Shown here piece by piece: positions 22,701 through 35,240 of a stretch of 64,000 bases of DNA. The translations under genes were made by a program, and so were the position numbers. The stretch lies in assembly GCA_036874045.1 (NCBI GenBank), contig CM072342.1, forward strand, positions 22,501 through 86,500. Direction: 5' to 3'. Every line of letters starts with the position of its first letter. Positions within the stretch are counted from its first letter, which is position 1. The notes under the pieces were generated by a model. It was not told the DNA's origin. It worked only from the letters and a program-made list of their open reading frames with translations, and searched no databases. The stretch comes from Cymodocea nodosa. Taxonomy: Eukaryota > Streptophyta > Magnoliopsida > Alismatales > Cymodoceaceae.

Positions 22701-23780
22701 AGGATACATGTATACATAGAGTATATTAAAATATGAATGGATGAGGAGTAAATGACATGTAGATTAGTGTATATGAGTGATGAATGCATGTGTACATGGT
22801 GCATACTACAATATGAATGGATGAAGAGTAATATATACAAAATAATGAATGCATGCATACATGAAGCATACAACATAGATGTAGAGTGAGTGATGGATGC
22901 ATGGTACAAAAAGCATGCAATAATATTGATTGATAAAGAATGAATGATATATTTGTGAATGTACATTAGTTATGGATGCATGCCTTTACAAAACATTTAA
23001 TGTCATCGATTGATGATGAGTGAATAACATGCAGATGAGAGTACATGAGTGAAAGATGTATGCATATATGGAGCATGACATGAATGAAGGGTGAATGACA
23101 TGTAGATGAGTATTTGTGAGTGAAGGACCCAGGGTGTACTATAGAACCAATGAGAAAAATAAATAACATTTAGATTAGTGTATGTAAGTAAATGATGCAT
23201 GCATATGTTGAGTATACTATAACATCAATGGCTGAAAATTGAATGACATATATGTGAGTATACATGAGTGATAGATGTATGACAATATTAAGCATGCAAC
23301 AACTTGAATGTATGAAAAGTGAATGACATATATGTAAGTGTGTGAGTGATGGATGTTTACATAGCAAGAATTTTAACATATGTGATGATGAATGGATGAC
23401 CTAAACTTGTGATGATACAAATGGCATATAAATGGAAACATAACAAGTATTGCAACACATATGAGATGAGTTAATGCATGAATGCATAAATTTGCAAGTT
23501 TAAATGTGAATACTGTTGGGGTTACAATATGATATGAAATGACTAAATGACATGAAAGTATGGATTTATAAGTATTCTTGTGGATTGAAATGTGATAGGA
23601 GTTATAGTACGAGGAGAGATGACTAAATTGCATGGAAGCATTTATATGTAAGTGTACATATGGATGTAATAGTAGGAGTTGTATTATATAAGATGATTAA
23701 ATAGCTTGAGAGCATGGATATATAAGTATACATGTAGATGAAAATCCAGTTGGAATTACAATATAATATGAGATGATTAT
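19776..23780. repeat. Degenerate satellite array, left part
   Basis: Two related unit types of about 80 bp alternate in blocks. Type I carries GAATGACATATATGTGAGTG and GGATGCATG-ACAAT; type II carries GGATATGTAAGTGTACATG and GAGTTACAACATGATATGAG. Approximate blocks: mixed 19.8-20.9, type II 20.9-22.06, a distinct segment 22.06-22.47, type I 22.47-23.38, type II 23.4-23.78 kb. Many minus-strand ORFs (HICHSLFIH, FTYIHIYVI) are translations of the repeat and not genes. The array resumes at 30,661 in mid-unit, so it was continuous before an insertion. Confidence 0.9.
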
Positions 23781-23812
23781 TGATCGAAAAATCTTAAGTT
23801 TTAAAATTTACA

Positions 23813-23870
23813 CCACAAGTGCACAGTGTACAAAATAGTACAATAGCAAATATGGTCAATCCACAAGGAA
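23813..23870 (-). other. Conserved LTR inner-end motif
   Basis: CACAAGTGCACAGTGT, then about 35 bp later ATGGTCAATCCACAAGGAATG. It matches CAAGTGCACAGTGTC..GGTCGATCCCACAGGGAATT at 11,513-11,565 with a few differences. Confidence 0.8.
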
Positions 23871-24109
23871 TGACTAATTAATTTTAGATTTTACAGGTGA
23901 ATATCATGAACTAGACAATTTATATAGGAATCCGGCAGAAATGAGTATGCAGTTGTAGGTTTCAATCTGCACTCCAAAATTTGCACAAGATATATGTATG
24001 GAAACTTGAAGCAAGACACTATCACAAGAGCTTTAAATCTTAGAAAAACAATGTGTATGCAGTTGGAGGAGTTGATTATAAATAGAGTGCACAGACAGGT
24101 TCTACACTC

Positions 24110-24600
24110 AGACAAAACTACACTCCAATCTTTGAAAATTCATAACTCTTTCCACACAACTCTGATTCAAGTAAAATCGATCTTAAAGGAAAGCTATTTG
24201 AATAATCTAACAGGGAAAAATAACCACAAATAGATTTTCCAACACAATACTCTGCAGAAAACATAGATAAAAAAACTATAGATTCTGCAACACAACTGTG
24301 CCGCAAATAGATGTTGACAACTTCAAAAATCCATAACTTTCACTTCACTCTATGAAATTCCATAAAACTAGTATCTATGGTAAGCTCTTTTAATGTACCA
24401 TCAGATAAAAACGAACAAAAACAATTTTAGTAAATCAGTATCTCACAGAAATTACAAAACAAAGAACAGATTTGCTATGACAAAACCATTTGCTGCAGAA
24501 CACACCTTCAATTTGAAATTCCATAACTTCTACCCTACAACTCAGAATGCCATGAAATTAGTCTCTTTAGAAAGGTAAATTGATATACTTTCACGGAAAA
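24110..24600. repeat. Degenerate internal repeats of the solo LTR
   Basis: Three loose copies of AATTCCATAACTT..ACAACTCAGAATGCCATGAAATTAGT..TCTTTAGAAAGGTA, near 24,120, 24,320 and 24,515. No gene. Confidence 0.65.
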
Positions 24601-25397
24601 ATGTTAATCAACAAAGTCCATTACTAAGAATACAGCAGAAACTGAAAACTTCTCAACTATATCCTAGAATCTGGCTGGCAGAATCCTGCATGACTTGTTC
24701 TCAAGATTCCATAAGTACTTGCATTCCAAACACACCACTAAATAAGGAGAAACGATAAAAAACTATTAAAACAATGTATGCTAATTAAACAAACAAGTCT
24801 TAACAAGATTTATGGTATTCAGTATTGAAATACAATCAAGGAAATAAGAAAAAGACCTTCTCATGTCAAGCTGCACTCACAAGGATATCTTCCATGTTTT
24901 TATCTTCCTCTTGCTTTAACCTGGTCTTGACCTCTCACAATCACACCTATGAGTGATCCTCCAAGTGTGGGAAGTCCTCAAGATGTAGGAAATACAAGTT
25001 TCATGAAGAGAAAATCGATGAACACTTGTTGAACTGTAGGTTGCATTGATCAGTACTACAACAAATCCTAATTAGAGCTCCACCCGCTCTTCAACTCTTC
25101 TACAATTCTCTCCACATTTTTCTCTTTGTGCTTACTATCACCAAGCCAAGGAAGTACCAGAGAGGGGAGAAAAGTTACCGATCGTGTGTTACTACGAAGA
25201 AGTGAATTGTAGGTTGCGGTCAATTAGCGCACTAATGTACATGAAGTGGGAGGGTAGGAGTGAGAGAATTGAGAAGAGAATGACAACTCTCTTCCCTAAA
25301 ATTAAATGATGCCCCACTCATTGCCCTAGTCTCCATATTTAAAATGATGGAAGATTTGTGGTCTTCCCCTTGAAGAACCTTGCAATTACACAATAAT

Positions 25398-25534
25398 TGT
25401 TGAATTGGAGGTGTAGGAGAGAAGAAGCCTTCATTTCATTGAATATTCTTAGGAAGTACAGTAGATAAATATATATATAGGAGGATGGACCCATATACCC
25501 AAATAACCTAACATACATAATAAAACTCTTAACA
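25398..25534 (-). repeat. 3' LTR of copia 1
   Basis: 137 bp. Aligns with 30,239-30,398 over most of its length; the other copy has a roughly 20-bp extra segment (GATCCATATAAGGATCCATA). Confidence 0.9.
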
Positions 25535-25547
25535 TTCCCCCTCAAGT

Positions 25548-26200
25548 TGGAGAGTATATATCAGTTAATCTTAACTTATTACAAAGATAATTAAAGGACC
25601 TATGACTCATAGCCTTGGTAAGAATGTCTACACGTTTTTCAATGGAGGATATGTGAGGTGTGCAAACAATTCCCTTTGTAACTAAATCCCAGATGTAATG
25701 ACAGTCTATTTCAATGTGCTTGGTACGTTCATAAAAGGTCTCATTCTTGCCAATGTAGATAGTAGTTTAGTTGTCGTAGTACATAACTATTGGTTCTTTA
25801 ACATTTAGCCCTAGTTCTCCTAATAGAGAACTGAGCCATACCATTTTACATCTAGTAAATTTTATAGTTCTATATTTGGCCTCTGCACTAGAGCAGGATA
25901 TCACACTTTACTTCTTACTCCTTTAGGTTACCAAATTTTTCCCCACATAGGTTAGATACTCCAAAGTGGATTTCCTATCTCCTTTGTCTCCTGCAAAGTT
26001 GGCATTTGAGTAAGTTTCAACCTTGAGATGTTCATGATCCTAATACAACAATCCCTTCCCTAGAGAGCCTTTGATATAGGCAAGCATCCTTTGGGCTCCT
26101 TGCCAATGCACCATTCTGAGTTGATGCATAAACTGGCTAAGTAGTTCCACAGTATATGCAATGTTAGGCCTAGTAATAGTGAGATAAATGAGTTTGCCTA
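25548..26200 (-). pseudogene. Copia 1 RNase H
   Basis: The minus strand reads, at the C-terminus, VDILTKAMSHRSFNYLCNKL, the typical end of copia RNase H, and upstream a decayed RNase H body. The frame reaches the polypurine tract. Confidence 0.75.
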
Positions 26201-26930
26201 CTAACTTCCAGTAGCTATGAGGATTTCACAGTTGTTCTGATGAAGAATCCCAAAAAGAGGGACTTTGCTCAATTGGTGTGGCCTCAAGTTTGCACTCTAG
26301 GTTACTTATCTTTGTTAACAAATCAAGAGTATATTTCCTCTGCGATAACATCATCTTTTCTTTGGAATATGCAAACTCAACACCTAGAAAGTATCCTAGT
26401 CGCCTTAGGTCCTTAGTTTCAAAGACTTTGGCAATATACACATTGGTTTTGATAATACTCTCATTATCATCACCTGTGAGAAGAATGTCATCAACATATA
26501 TAGTTAGAATAGTATACCTCTTATCAGATCTGCGAATAAAAATTGAATGATCAACAACACATCTTTGAAATCCCCTATCAAATAAGACACTACTCAACCT
26601 CTCAAATCAAGCACATGGACTTTGCTTCAACACATAAATGGTCTTCTTTAGTTTGCAAACCATCTGCCTACCCTGGGTAATATACCTAGGGGGTTGGGCC
26701 ATGTACACCTCCTCAGCTAGATCCTCATATAAAAAGGCATTCTTCACATCAAGTTGGTAGAGTTCCCACCCTCTATTGACTACCACAGACAGTAACACTT
26801 TGATAGAATTGAAATGAGCCATTAGTAAGAAAGTTTCGGCATAATTAACACCATACTCCTGAGTAAACCCCCTTGCAACAAGACGCACCTTGTGTCTTCC
26901 TACTATACCATTAGGTTTAAACTTCACAGT
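26201..26930 (-). pseudogene. Copia 1 reverse transcriptase
   Basis: Seen: RHKVRLVARGFTQEYGVNYA, LYQLDVKNAFLYEDLAEEVY, then TIYVDDILLTGDD (intact YVDD active site), LRRLGYFLGVEFAYSKEKMM and LSQRKYTLDLL. The break between the two pieces is a TGA where the family has the Trp of SPRAWF, followed by FERLSSVLFDRGF. Known: reverse transcriptase of Pseudoviridae-type elements. Confidence 0.92.
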
Positions 26931-27189
26931 AAAGACCCACTTGTAAGAGACTAGATTGACATAAGTAGGACACGAAACTAGCTCTCATGTGTTGTGTGAT
27001 CACAAAGCTTTCATTTCTTGGTCCATGACTTATTTCCAAGTGGGACACTACAATGCTTCCTAGTATGTCTTAGGTATAGTCTCAGACATGATAGATAAGG
27101 CAAAGTCATGACAGGAAGAAGTAAGGTGATCATAGGAAACAAATTGTGAGATAGGGTGTTGTATGCAAGTATATGTACCTTTGCGTAGG

Positions 27190-28300
27190 GCAATAGGCAA
27201 TTCGTCTAAGGGTGTTGTAGGATCTGCATTCAAAGAGGTCTTTGGTGGAGTCGATGAGTTAACCTCGGGTTACTGTCGCCTTTGATATACCTGCAGTGGT
27301 CTTTCTACAACACTATGATCCTCCCTAACAATAACAAGGGACTCAACCACAGTAGGATCATTAGGATAGATAAGAGTAGAACACGACAAAAAGGAGCTAG
27401 ATAAGTTTTGATCTGTTGAAGACTCGGCTCTTTGGGAGAAGTAAGGCTGATCCTCAGAGAAGGTGACATTAGAAAATGTATAATAGCATTTTATAGGAGG
27501 GTGATAACACCTATACCCTTTTTGAATTCTAGAGTACTCTATAAACACACACTTGAGTGTGCGGGCGTCAAGCTTGTCTAGGCCAGGACTAAGATCCTGA
27601 ACATAGGCAGTGCACCTAAATACTTTAGGAGTTAGAGTAAAAAGTTCACCTTTAAGATAAAGACAATGCAAAGGAATCTTTCCTCCAAGGGGAGAAAAGG
27701 GCATCCGATTAACTAGAAAGGCTACAGTAAGGATAACGTCAGCCCAAAGATATTTAGGAACATTTATGTGGATGAGAAATGTCTGTATGATATCTAACAA
27801 ATGATGATGTTTCGTTTCAGCCACTCCATTTTGTTGAGAGGTGTGATGACATGTTATCTGGTGAATAACCCATTAGAAGTACAAAAGTTTTGGAATTGAA
27901 CACTAATAAACTCAAGAGCATTATCAGTTCTAAGACATTTTAGTGTAATAGAAAATTGAGTATTAATTTTTACAAACAAAAGTCTCAATAGATATAACAA
28001 TGTTCTTTCTATCCTTTAAAAGATACACCCAACATACCTACGAAAAATCATTGATAATAACAAGATAGTATCGATAACCATGAGAAGAGGTTATACAGTT
28101 AGGACCCCATACATTATAATGGACTAAATCAAACATAGCAAAACTTTTAGTGAGAGAAACACGAGGATAAGACGAATGACAATGTTTGCTTAGTTGACAA
28201 GATTCACACTTAAACTCAGAAACATCGACCCATGGCAATGCTTGCCGAAGTTTATGGATGGAGGGATGATCAAGCTGCCAATGTTAGAGAAGAGATGACT
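27190..28300 (-). pseudogene. Copia 1 integrase
   Basis: GAG-pre-integrase/zinc region HWQLDHPSIHKLRQ and KCESCQLSKHCHSSYP near 28,280-28,140; core with WGPNCITSSHGYRYYLVIIN (catalytic Asp region); a badly damaged middle; then NGVAETKHHHLLDIIQT (catalytic Glu region) and YLWADVILTVAFLVNRMP. Nonsense and frameshift damage is heaviest at 27,840-28,030. Confidence 0.88.
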
Positions 28301-29750
28301 CAGTAGTAGAGGACAACAAAGCATTAAGACCACGTGAATGTGCATCTTGAGTAAAAACATACTCCCCAGTGCTTCTCTTATAGCCTAAACCAATTCTCAT
28401 CCTCGTCCGTAGATCTTGAAAGGTACAATGGAAAGGAAAGAAAGTCACAAAATAGTATAACTGAACTGTGATAGAACTAATAGATAGTAAATTCACAGAA
28501 AGCTCAGGGACAATAATGATATTTTCAAGTCGGATATTAGGAGTGACATCAATTGTGCCATGTCTTGATATTGGGCATGAGCGACCATCAGCTACAGTGA
28601 CACTTTGAAGGTTGGGAATTTTCTAAAAGTGGGAGAAAAGAGAAGGGCAGCCTATCATGTGTTGAGATGCACTTGAATCAACAATCTATATTGGTGCCTC
28701 ACTTGCATGTATAGCTATGTCAGAAGTAGAAGCTAAGGACGCAATAGCAGGGAAGCTGGAGCCCTATGCCTGCTTCAACCTCTCATATTCTTGCTGAATG
28801 ATCACCACAGAAGCTTTCCTAGAGATACCATCTTCTACTAATGTGTCATGGAACTCTATCACCGCCCTTGCCTAAGTAGGTTTACCAAACTTTTCTTAGC
28901 ATTTTTCTGACCCATGATTGACTTTCCCATAGTAGATGTAAGAAACCCAACGCCGCCTAGTGCCTTCCTGACTGGATCCTGAGTTAAGACGACTATTCTG
29001 TCTGCTCTGTTTTCCCTTAACTGCCAAAGCAAAGTTGTTCTGAGTTTTAATACTTGCTAGATTGCTAGCTTTGGATATGCGTAAAACCCTAGCAAAAGTC
29101 AATCCTAGATCAGGTGTAGTATCTCTCCCTAGCAGATGGCCTCGAACCTGGGACACTAACTCATAGGGAAGGCCAAATAGGAAGGTAGCCACTTGTAAGT
29201 CATTCCTGTAGTGCTACAATGTCGTTAGGTCGGTGGTCGATGGTTGAAGGACATTCAATTCCTCAAAGAGAAACCTCATAGTCCCATAGTACTCCTACAT
29301 AGACTGGCCACCCATCTTGAGTGTGAAAATCTGCTTGTAGATGTCATAAACTTTCAGAATATTTCTTTCTTCTACATACATCTGCCTGAGAGTCCCCCAG
29401 TTTTACTTGGTCGAACAAAGTATCATCACACCCTTGGCAACTGAGGGTTTTGTATTATTTTCCAACCAAGTGATGACAGTGACATCATTAGTAAACTAGT
29501 CATCATATGTAGCATCTTTGATGTCTACTGGCAGTTGAGTAAGATGCTTGCTTTTTCTTTGTGCAGTTACAAATGTAAGAAAACTCAAGGACCATGTATG
29601 ATAATTAAGTTTATTGAGCTTCACTGATGGTCTAGATAAGGGATAGATCATCGATTTCCTGAAAGCCATCCTAAAACAAGATTGTAGGTTTAGCAACCAC
29701 CTTATGCACCTAGAATCCTCCACTAGTCATATCTAAGTCACAATCAACAT
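28301..29750 (-). pseudogene. Copia 1 gag and protease
   Basis: Gag from about 29,723: LNKLNYHTWSLSFLTF, WLENNTKPSVAKGVMIL, VATFLFGLPYELVSQVRG, then a knuckle remnant near 28,900 (YYGKVNHGSEKC). Protease IVDSSASQHMI near 28,690 (DSGAS degraded to DSSAS). Several in-frame stops. Confidence 0.82.
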
Positions 29751-30238
29751 GCAGTCACTATGGTAAGACACATTTTCATCTCTGATCCTTGTTCTTCACT
29801 ACCTAAATGGCAAAGTTAAAGAACCATATGGCGCACAACCAGTTGTACAAAGCGTAGGCACACCTCCACAAAGAGATGGACCTGAAGTTCTTAAGAAATT
29901 AGAGGTGTGCAAGAAAGCATAACAGGAAGAATGCAGGATGCACATTGGATGTGTGCAAGATGTGTGTGGACGTTCCCCCTTCAAACGTGTAGGACATGCG
30001 TAGGACGCATGCAGGTTGCACGTAGCTGACGTGTAGGTCACGTAGCGTGTGGTTGACTTCACGCCAAACACATGTAGGTTGTGCACTTGCATAGGTCACG
30101 TGAGTTCGTGCAAAACGGCTGGTCGAGTTCCTTGGCTTGTTCCACAAGCAGAGACGTGTGTGTTCCTTCCTCAGACGTGCGTGTTCCTTCCTCCAAACAA
30201 AATTGGAAAAAAGAAGAAGGAAACCTAGCTCTATATGA
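29751..30238 (-). other. Copia 1 leader with internal short repeats
   Basis: Between the 5' LTR and gag. Plus-strand sequence repeats (A/G)CGTGTAGG, GCGTAGGACGCATGCAGG and TCACGTAGCGTG between 29,940 and 30,180. ORFs in this stretch show no domain. Confidence 0.6.
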
Positions 30239-30398
30239 TGTTGAAGTGGAGGTGAAGGAGAGAAGAAACCTTCATTCCATTGAATATTCTTAGGAAGTAC
30301 AGTAGATAAATATATATATAGGAGGATGGATCCATATAAGGATCCATATAACCAAATAACCTAACATACACAACTTTATACATAATAAAACTCTAACA
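30239..30398 (-). repeat. 5' LTR of copia 1
   Basis: 160 bp. Immediately inside on the minus strand is a degenerate tRNA-Met primer site (CATATAGAGCTAGG for TGGTATCAGAGC). Confidence 0.88.
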
Positions 30399-30660
30399 AC
30401 AATAATGCTAAAGAAAATGGGTTAGAGAAATAGACTAAAATGCTAATTAGTGAGACCAACTTGCTCCCTAACATTAATCTACTAAAAATGAGATTCAATT
30501 TATGCATTTCAATGATGTTAAAACATAATTTACATGCAAGTCCCTTAAAAAGTAGTTATCATGTAAAGGATCATAACAATCTAAATAATTCTCTCACTAA
30601 GTCCATTACATGCACAAATAATAGCATGAACATTTGCATAAATTGAAACTTAACAATTAT

Positions 30661-33600
30661 ATGGAATTATAGTATGGATATGTTAGTTTACATTTGAATG
30701 CAAATGTAACAAGAGTTACAACATGATCTAAGATGACTAAATGAAATTAAAACATAGATATGTGAGTGTACATGTTGATGTAAATGCAGTAAACAAAAAT
30801 TACAATGTGATATGTGATGGCTAAATGACATAAGAGCATGTTGATGGACAAGTGTACATGTAAAACTTGGATATGTATGTGTACATGTGGATGCAAATGT
30901 AACAAGAGTTATGACATGACATATGATGTCTAAATGAAATGAAAATATGGATTTTAAGTGTAAATGTAGATGCAAATACAACAAGAGTTACAACATGTTT
31001 TAAAATGATTAAATAGCACAGATGCTTAAATATGTAACTGTATGTGTAGATGTAAGTGCAACATTTGTTGCAACATTATATGAAATGGCTAATGGCATGA
31101 AAGTGTGGATATGTAATTATAAATGTCAATGCAAATGCATTAGAAGTTAGGGTATAATTTGAGATGATTAAATGTCTTGAAAGCATAGATATGTAAGTGC
31201 ATATTTAGATACAAATGCATTATGAGTTACAACATGAGATGTGATGATTGAATAACATGATAATGTAGATAAGTTATTGTACATGTGGATGTAAATGCAG
31301 TTGGAGTTAGAGGATGGTATTAGATGACTAAATGGCTTGTAAGCATAGATGTTTTTGTGTATATGTGGATTGAAATATAATAGGAATTACAACATGATAT
31401 TAGAAGAATTAATGGCCTTCCTGTGATTGTATGCAAGTGACATATGAATGAGATCATTACGTGAAATTATAGCACATATGAATGAATTAGTGCATTTATG
31501 CGTGTTGGAATACATGAGTGTAAGTATACATTTGTGAATGTATAGGTGAACAAGTGATCCATGTGTGTGTGTTCATATTTGCATGAATCTATGAATGAGT
31601 GCATGAATGTATGAGAGGTGAGGATACAAGTAGATGAGTGTTTGAATGAAGGTAAACATATGTAGTATATGAGCATGGGTAACAATTTGTAACATGGATG
31701 TGGTGAAATTCAAACATGATACATGAATGAAATACAGTGAACATGGATGGTATGTGTTTTACATAAAACATGGATGAATGAAGGACATGTAAGCATGGAT
31801 GCATGGGCATATATGAGTGAAAGACATATGTATACATGGAGCAAACTATGGTATGAATGTTTGAGTGAATGACATATTTGTGGGAGTATGTAACTAAAGG
31901 ATGCATGTTTACATGGTACATGTTATAGTATGAATGAATGAAGTGTGTGACATATATGTGAGTGTATGGAAGTGAAGGATGCATGTGTGTATGTGGTGTA
32001 GAGAACAACATGAATGGATGAAGAATGATATATGTGAGTAATGAATGCATGCATACATGAAGAATGCAACAACATAGATGGGTGAAGAGTGAATGATGGA
32101 TGTATGGTACATGAAGCATGTGACAATAAGGATTAATAAAGAGTGAATGACATATGTGAATATACATGAATAATGGATGCATACCTTCTTAAAGCTTTTA
32201 ATGACATAGATTGATTAAGAGTAAATGATATGAAATAAGTGTATGTGATTGAAGGATACATGCATATATTGAGCATACTATAGAGCAACATGAATGGATG
32301 AAGAGTTATATATATGTGAGTAATGAATACATGCATACATGAAGATTGCAACAACATAGATAGATGAAGAGTGAATGATGGATGTATGATACATGAAACA
32401 TGTGACAATAAGGATTAATAAAGAGTGAATGACATATATGTAAATATACATGAGTAATGAATGCATGCCTTCTTAAAACATTTAATGGCAAAGATTGATT
32501 AAGAGTGAATGATATGAAATGAGTGTATGTGAGTGAATGATACATGCATATATTGAGCATACCATATCATGAATAAATGACATGTAGATGAGTATTTGTG
32601 AGTGAAAGATGTATGCATATGTGGGGCGTACTACCAAATCAATGAATGAAAAGTGAATGACATGTGGATAAGTGTAAATGAAAGATGAATGTACATGTTG
32701 AGCATACTATAGCATCAATGGATGAAGACTGAATGACATATATGTGAATGTATGTGAGTAATGGTTGCATGACAATATGAAACATGCATATCCATCACTC
32801 ACATGCACTTACATATCCATACTTTCATATCATTTGAGATGATCATATGACATTAGAGCATGGATATGTTAGTGTATACTTGAATGCAAGTGTAGCAAGA
32901 GTTACAACATGATATGAGATGATTAAATGATAGGAAAACATGAATATGTGAGTGTACATATTGATGTAAATGCAATAGGTAGGAGTTATGACATGATATA
33001 TGATGTTTAAATGACATGAAAGCATAGCCATTTGAGTATCCATGTTGATGTAAGTACAGTAGGCAGGAGTTGCAATATGATATGTGATGATTAAATGACA
33101 TGAAAATATGGATATATAAGTATATATGTCGTTGCAAATGCAGTAGGAGTTAGAATATAATATGTGATTAAAGCTTGAATATTTTAGTGTACATGTAGAT
33201 GCAAATGCAGCAAGAATTATGACATGACATGAGATAACTAAATCACATGAAAACATGAATATGTAAGTGTAAATGTAGACGGATATGTAATAAGAATTAT
33301 GACATGATATGCAATGTCTAAATGGCTTGAAAGTATGGACTTTTAAGTGTAAATATAGATGCAAATACAATGAAAGTTACAATTTGTTATAAGATGATTA
33401 TATAACATGAATTCTTGGAGATGTAACTGTATATATGGATGCAAATATAACATTTGTTACAAAATTATATGAGGTAAGTAAATGACATGAAAGTGTGAAT
33501 ATGTTAGTGTACATGTCGATGCAAATGCATTAGGAATTAAAACATAATACGAGATAACTAAATGATATGAAAGTATGGATATGTAAATGTACATTTATAT

Positions 33601-33716
33601 ACAAATGCATTATGAGTTACAACATGATATATGATGATTAAATAATATGAAAGTGTTGATATATAAGTGTACATGTAAATGAAAATGCAGTAGATATTAG
33701 ATGATTAAATGATATG
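30661..33716. repeat. Degenerate satellite array, middle part
   Basis: Continues the left array: type II 30.66-31.4, distinct segment 31.41-31.80 (clearly homologous to 22.06-22.47), type I 31.8-32.8, type II 32.82-33.72 kb. After removing the 6.88-kb insert, the two distinct segments lie about 2.5 kb apart, giving a higher-order repeat of roughly that size. ORFs here are repeat translations. Confidence 0.9.
32000..32560. repeat. 282-bp local tandem duplication in the satellite
   Basis: GAGTAATGAATGCATGCATA at 32,036 recurs with one change at 32,318. The two copies agree far better with each other than neighbouring satellite units do, so this duplication is recent. Confidence 0.85.
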
Positions 33717-33721
33717 AAAGT

Positions 33722-33876
33722 TGTTAAATAGTGTAGTAATAGTGTAGACTTATCTGGTTCCTTAAGGAACACTAGTTGTTATGGTGGTCCACCTTATTGT
33801 ATATGTATGTATGTAAAACACATAGATTGTACATTCCAAAACAAAAATAGAGAAGAGATTCCAGGGTTTTCCGACT
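33722..33876 (+). repeat. 5' LTR of copia 2
   Basis: 155 bp, starts TGTTAAATAG. It ends ..TTCCGACT directly before the primer site. Confidence 0.85.
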
Positions 33877-34339
33877 TGGTATTAGAGCAAGCCGAAAAAC
33901 TCTCCTCTACTGCCCATTCGTACAAGGTAGGATCCTCCATCGGCAAAGTCGTGTGTGTCTGTCTGTGATTTGTCGATTCGTTCGTGAGTAATCCTCCATT
34001 AGCATAGTCACGCGCATTTGTCCACGATTTGTTGATCTACTTGTGAGTCCTTTGAGCCCTAGGTTGTTGCCATATGTTCATCGATTCCTCCACTCAGGTG
34101 TATTGTCCACGCATGTTTGGTTGTGCTCGCTCGTTTATCGTAGGCTCTTCCTCTCATCGTCGTCTATCCACTTGTGTTCATTTGCTTGTTGTTGGTTCCT
34201 CCATTCGTTGATTCTCACTTACAGTGAAAATCATAGCTCTTTGAAGTGTCTCGCTCATGAAGACTTCCATTCCAAGCATTGTTCGTTGCTCCTCTTAAGC
34301 TTCATAGCACCTCTTTTTTAGTAAACCTTTTAGCTATTC

Positions 34340-35240
34340 TCCTCATGGCTTTAAGAGATTTGACTTGTAAAACCTTTTAGGGACTCATTGAAAAATTTAA
34401 TGGCTAAAATTATCTTCTATGGGCCCAAGGGTTTGAGACCATACTTGAAGGTTATCGTAGGAATGATCATTTGTACAATTCTCCGCTAGATGCTAAGGAT
34501 GACACATTTAAGGATTGGAAAGTAGATGACACCATCATTGTTTCCTGGATGCTCTCCTCCATGGAGCCTATCATTGCTCAAGGTGTTGCTATGCTATGTC
34601 TAGCTAAGCGAATATGGGACAATCTTAAGAAGACCTATAGTCATGACAAGAATATCTATAAGGTCTTTTAGGTTTATGAGCAAATCTTCAACTTGAAACA
34701 AAGAGAAAAGACTTGTCAAGATTACTACAACATTCTTCATGGATTGATTGACAAACTAAACTACTATTAGTTGCCAACTACAGACTTAGCCACCTTTCGC
34801 TGATATCATGAAGAACTTGCTATTGCAAGCTTTCTCGTAAGTGCAAACCTTGGTGTTACCTCACAAATTTGGGATTTTGTTCTTAGTGTTGACCCCATGC
34901 TTGACTTGAGGAGACCTCTTGAGCTTTGCATGTCTCTACATCAACTTCTAGTTACTCCACTACTTCATAGTCAACCCTTGTCTCTTTAGGACATAGGGGG
35001 AGAGGTCATTCAAGATGTGGCGACGATGATCGACAGTGTACAAAGTATTAATGGTGTGGCAGATTTGGACACAAATCTGAAAAGTGTTATGACAAGTGGG
35101 AAAAACCTCCATCCATCGCCAACCTTAGTACAAAATTAATCACTCAATCTCCTAGTGATACCTTTAGTGAACCTACCATCACTCTTTTACGAGTTGATTA
35201 TGAGTGGTTTCTTTAGTCATAGAGATCAGACTCTAGTGTC
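34340..35240 (+). pseudogene. Copia 2 gag
   Basis: LLWAQGFETILEGYRR, DDTIIVSWMLSSMEPIIAQG, RIWDNLKKTYSHDKN and VYEQIFNLKQREKTCQDYY match UBN2-type copia Gag. Stops replace Trp/Gln-like codons, and the distal part is frame-shifted. Confidence 0.85.

Larger units (their letters stand above)
25398..30398 (-). mobile_element. Copia retrotransposon 1, nested in the solo LTR
   Basis: LTRs at 25,398-25,534 and 30,239-30,398, both ending TGTT..AACA and sharing GGAGAGAAGAA.CCTTCATT and TAGGAAGTACAGTAGATAAA. Polypurine tract TTGAGGGGGAA directly adjoins the 3' LTR on the minus strand (about 25,545-25,535). ACAATAAT occurs at both outer edges (25,390-25,397; 30,399-30,406), consistent with a target-site duplication of ATAAT or slightly more. 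Internal coding order on the minus strand: gag, protease, integrase, reverse transcriptase, RNase H, all with stops. About 5 kb, a normal copia size. Confidence 0.92.
23781..30655 (-). mobile_element. Solo LTR of a gypsy element, split by a copia insertion
   Basis: Starts TGATCG (23781), ends TTAACA (30655), and is flanked by the 5-bp target-site duplication ATTAT (23776-23780 and 30656-30660). The satellite unit reads straight across when the insert is removed. Without the nested copia it is about 1.87 kb and has no coding capacity, so a solo LTR is the simplest reading. Orientation is inferred from the inner-end motif at 23,813-23,870, shared with the first gypsy element at 11.5 kb. Confidence 0.82.

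Noticed and set aside
19776..33716. Dozens of minus-strand ORFs of 60-197 codons in the satellite
   Set aside because: They are His/Ser/Thr/Tyr-rich translations of the repeat unit (HICHSLFIH and the like), overlap in several frames and change with the unit register.
19776..33716. CRISPR-like spacing of repeats
   Set aside because: The repeats are contiguous degenerate satellite units without unique spacers, and this is plant nuclear DNA.
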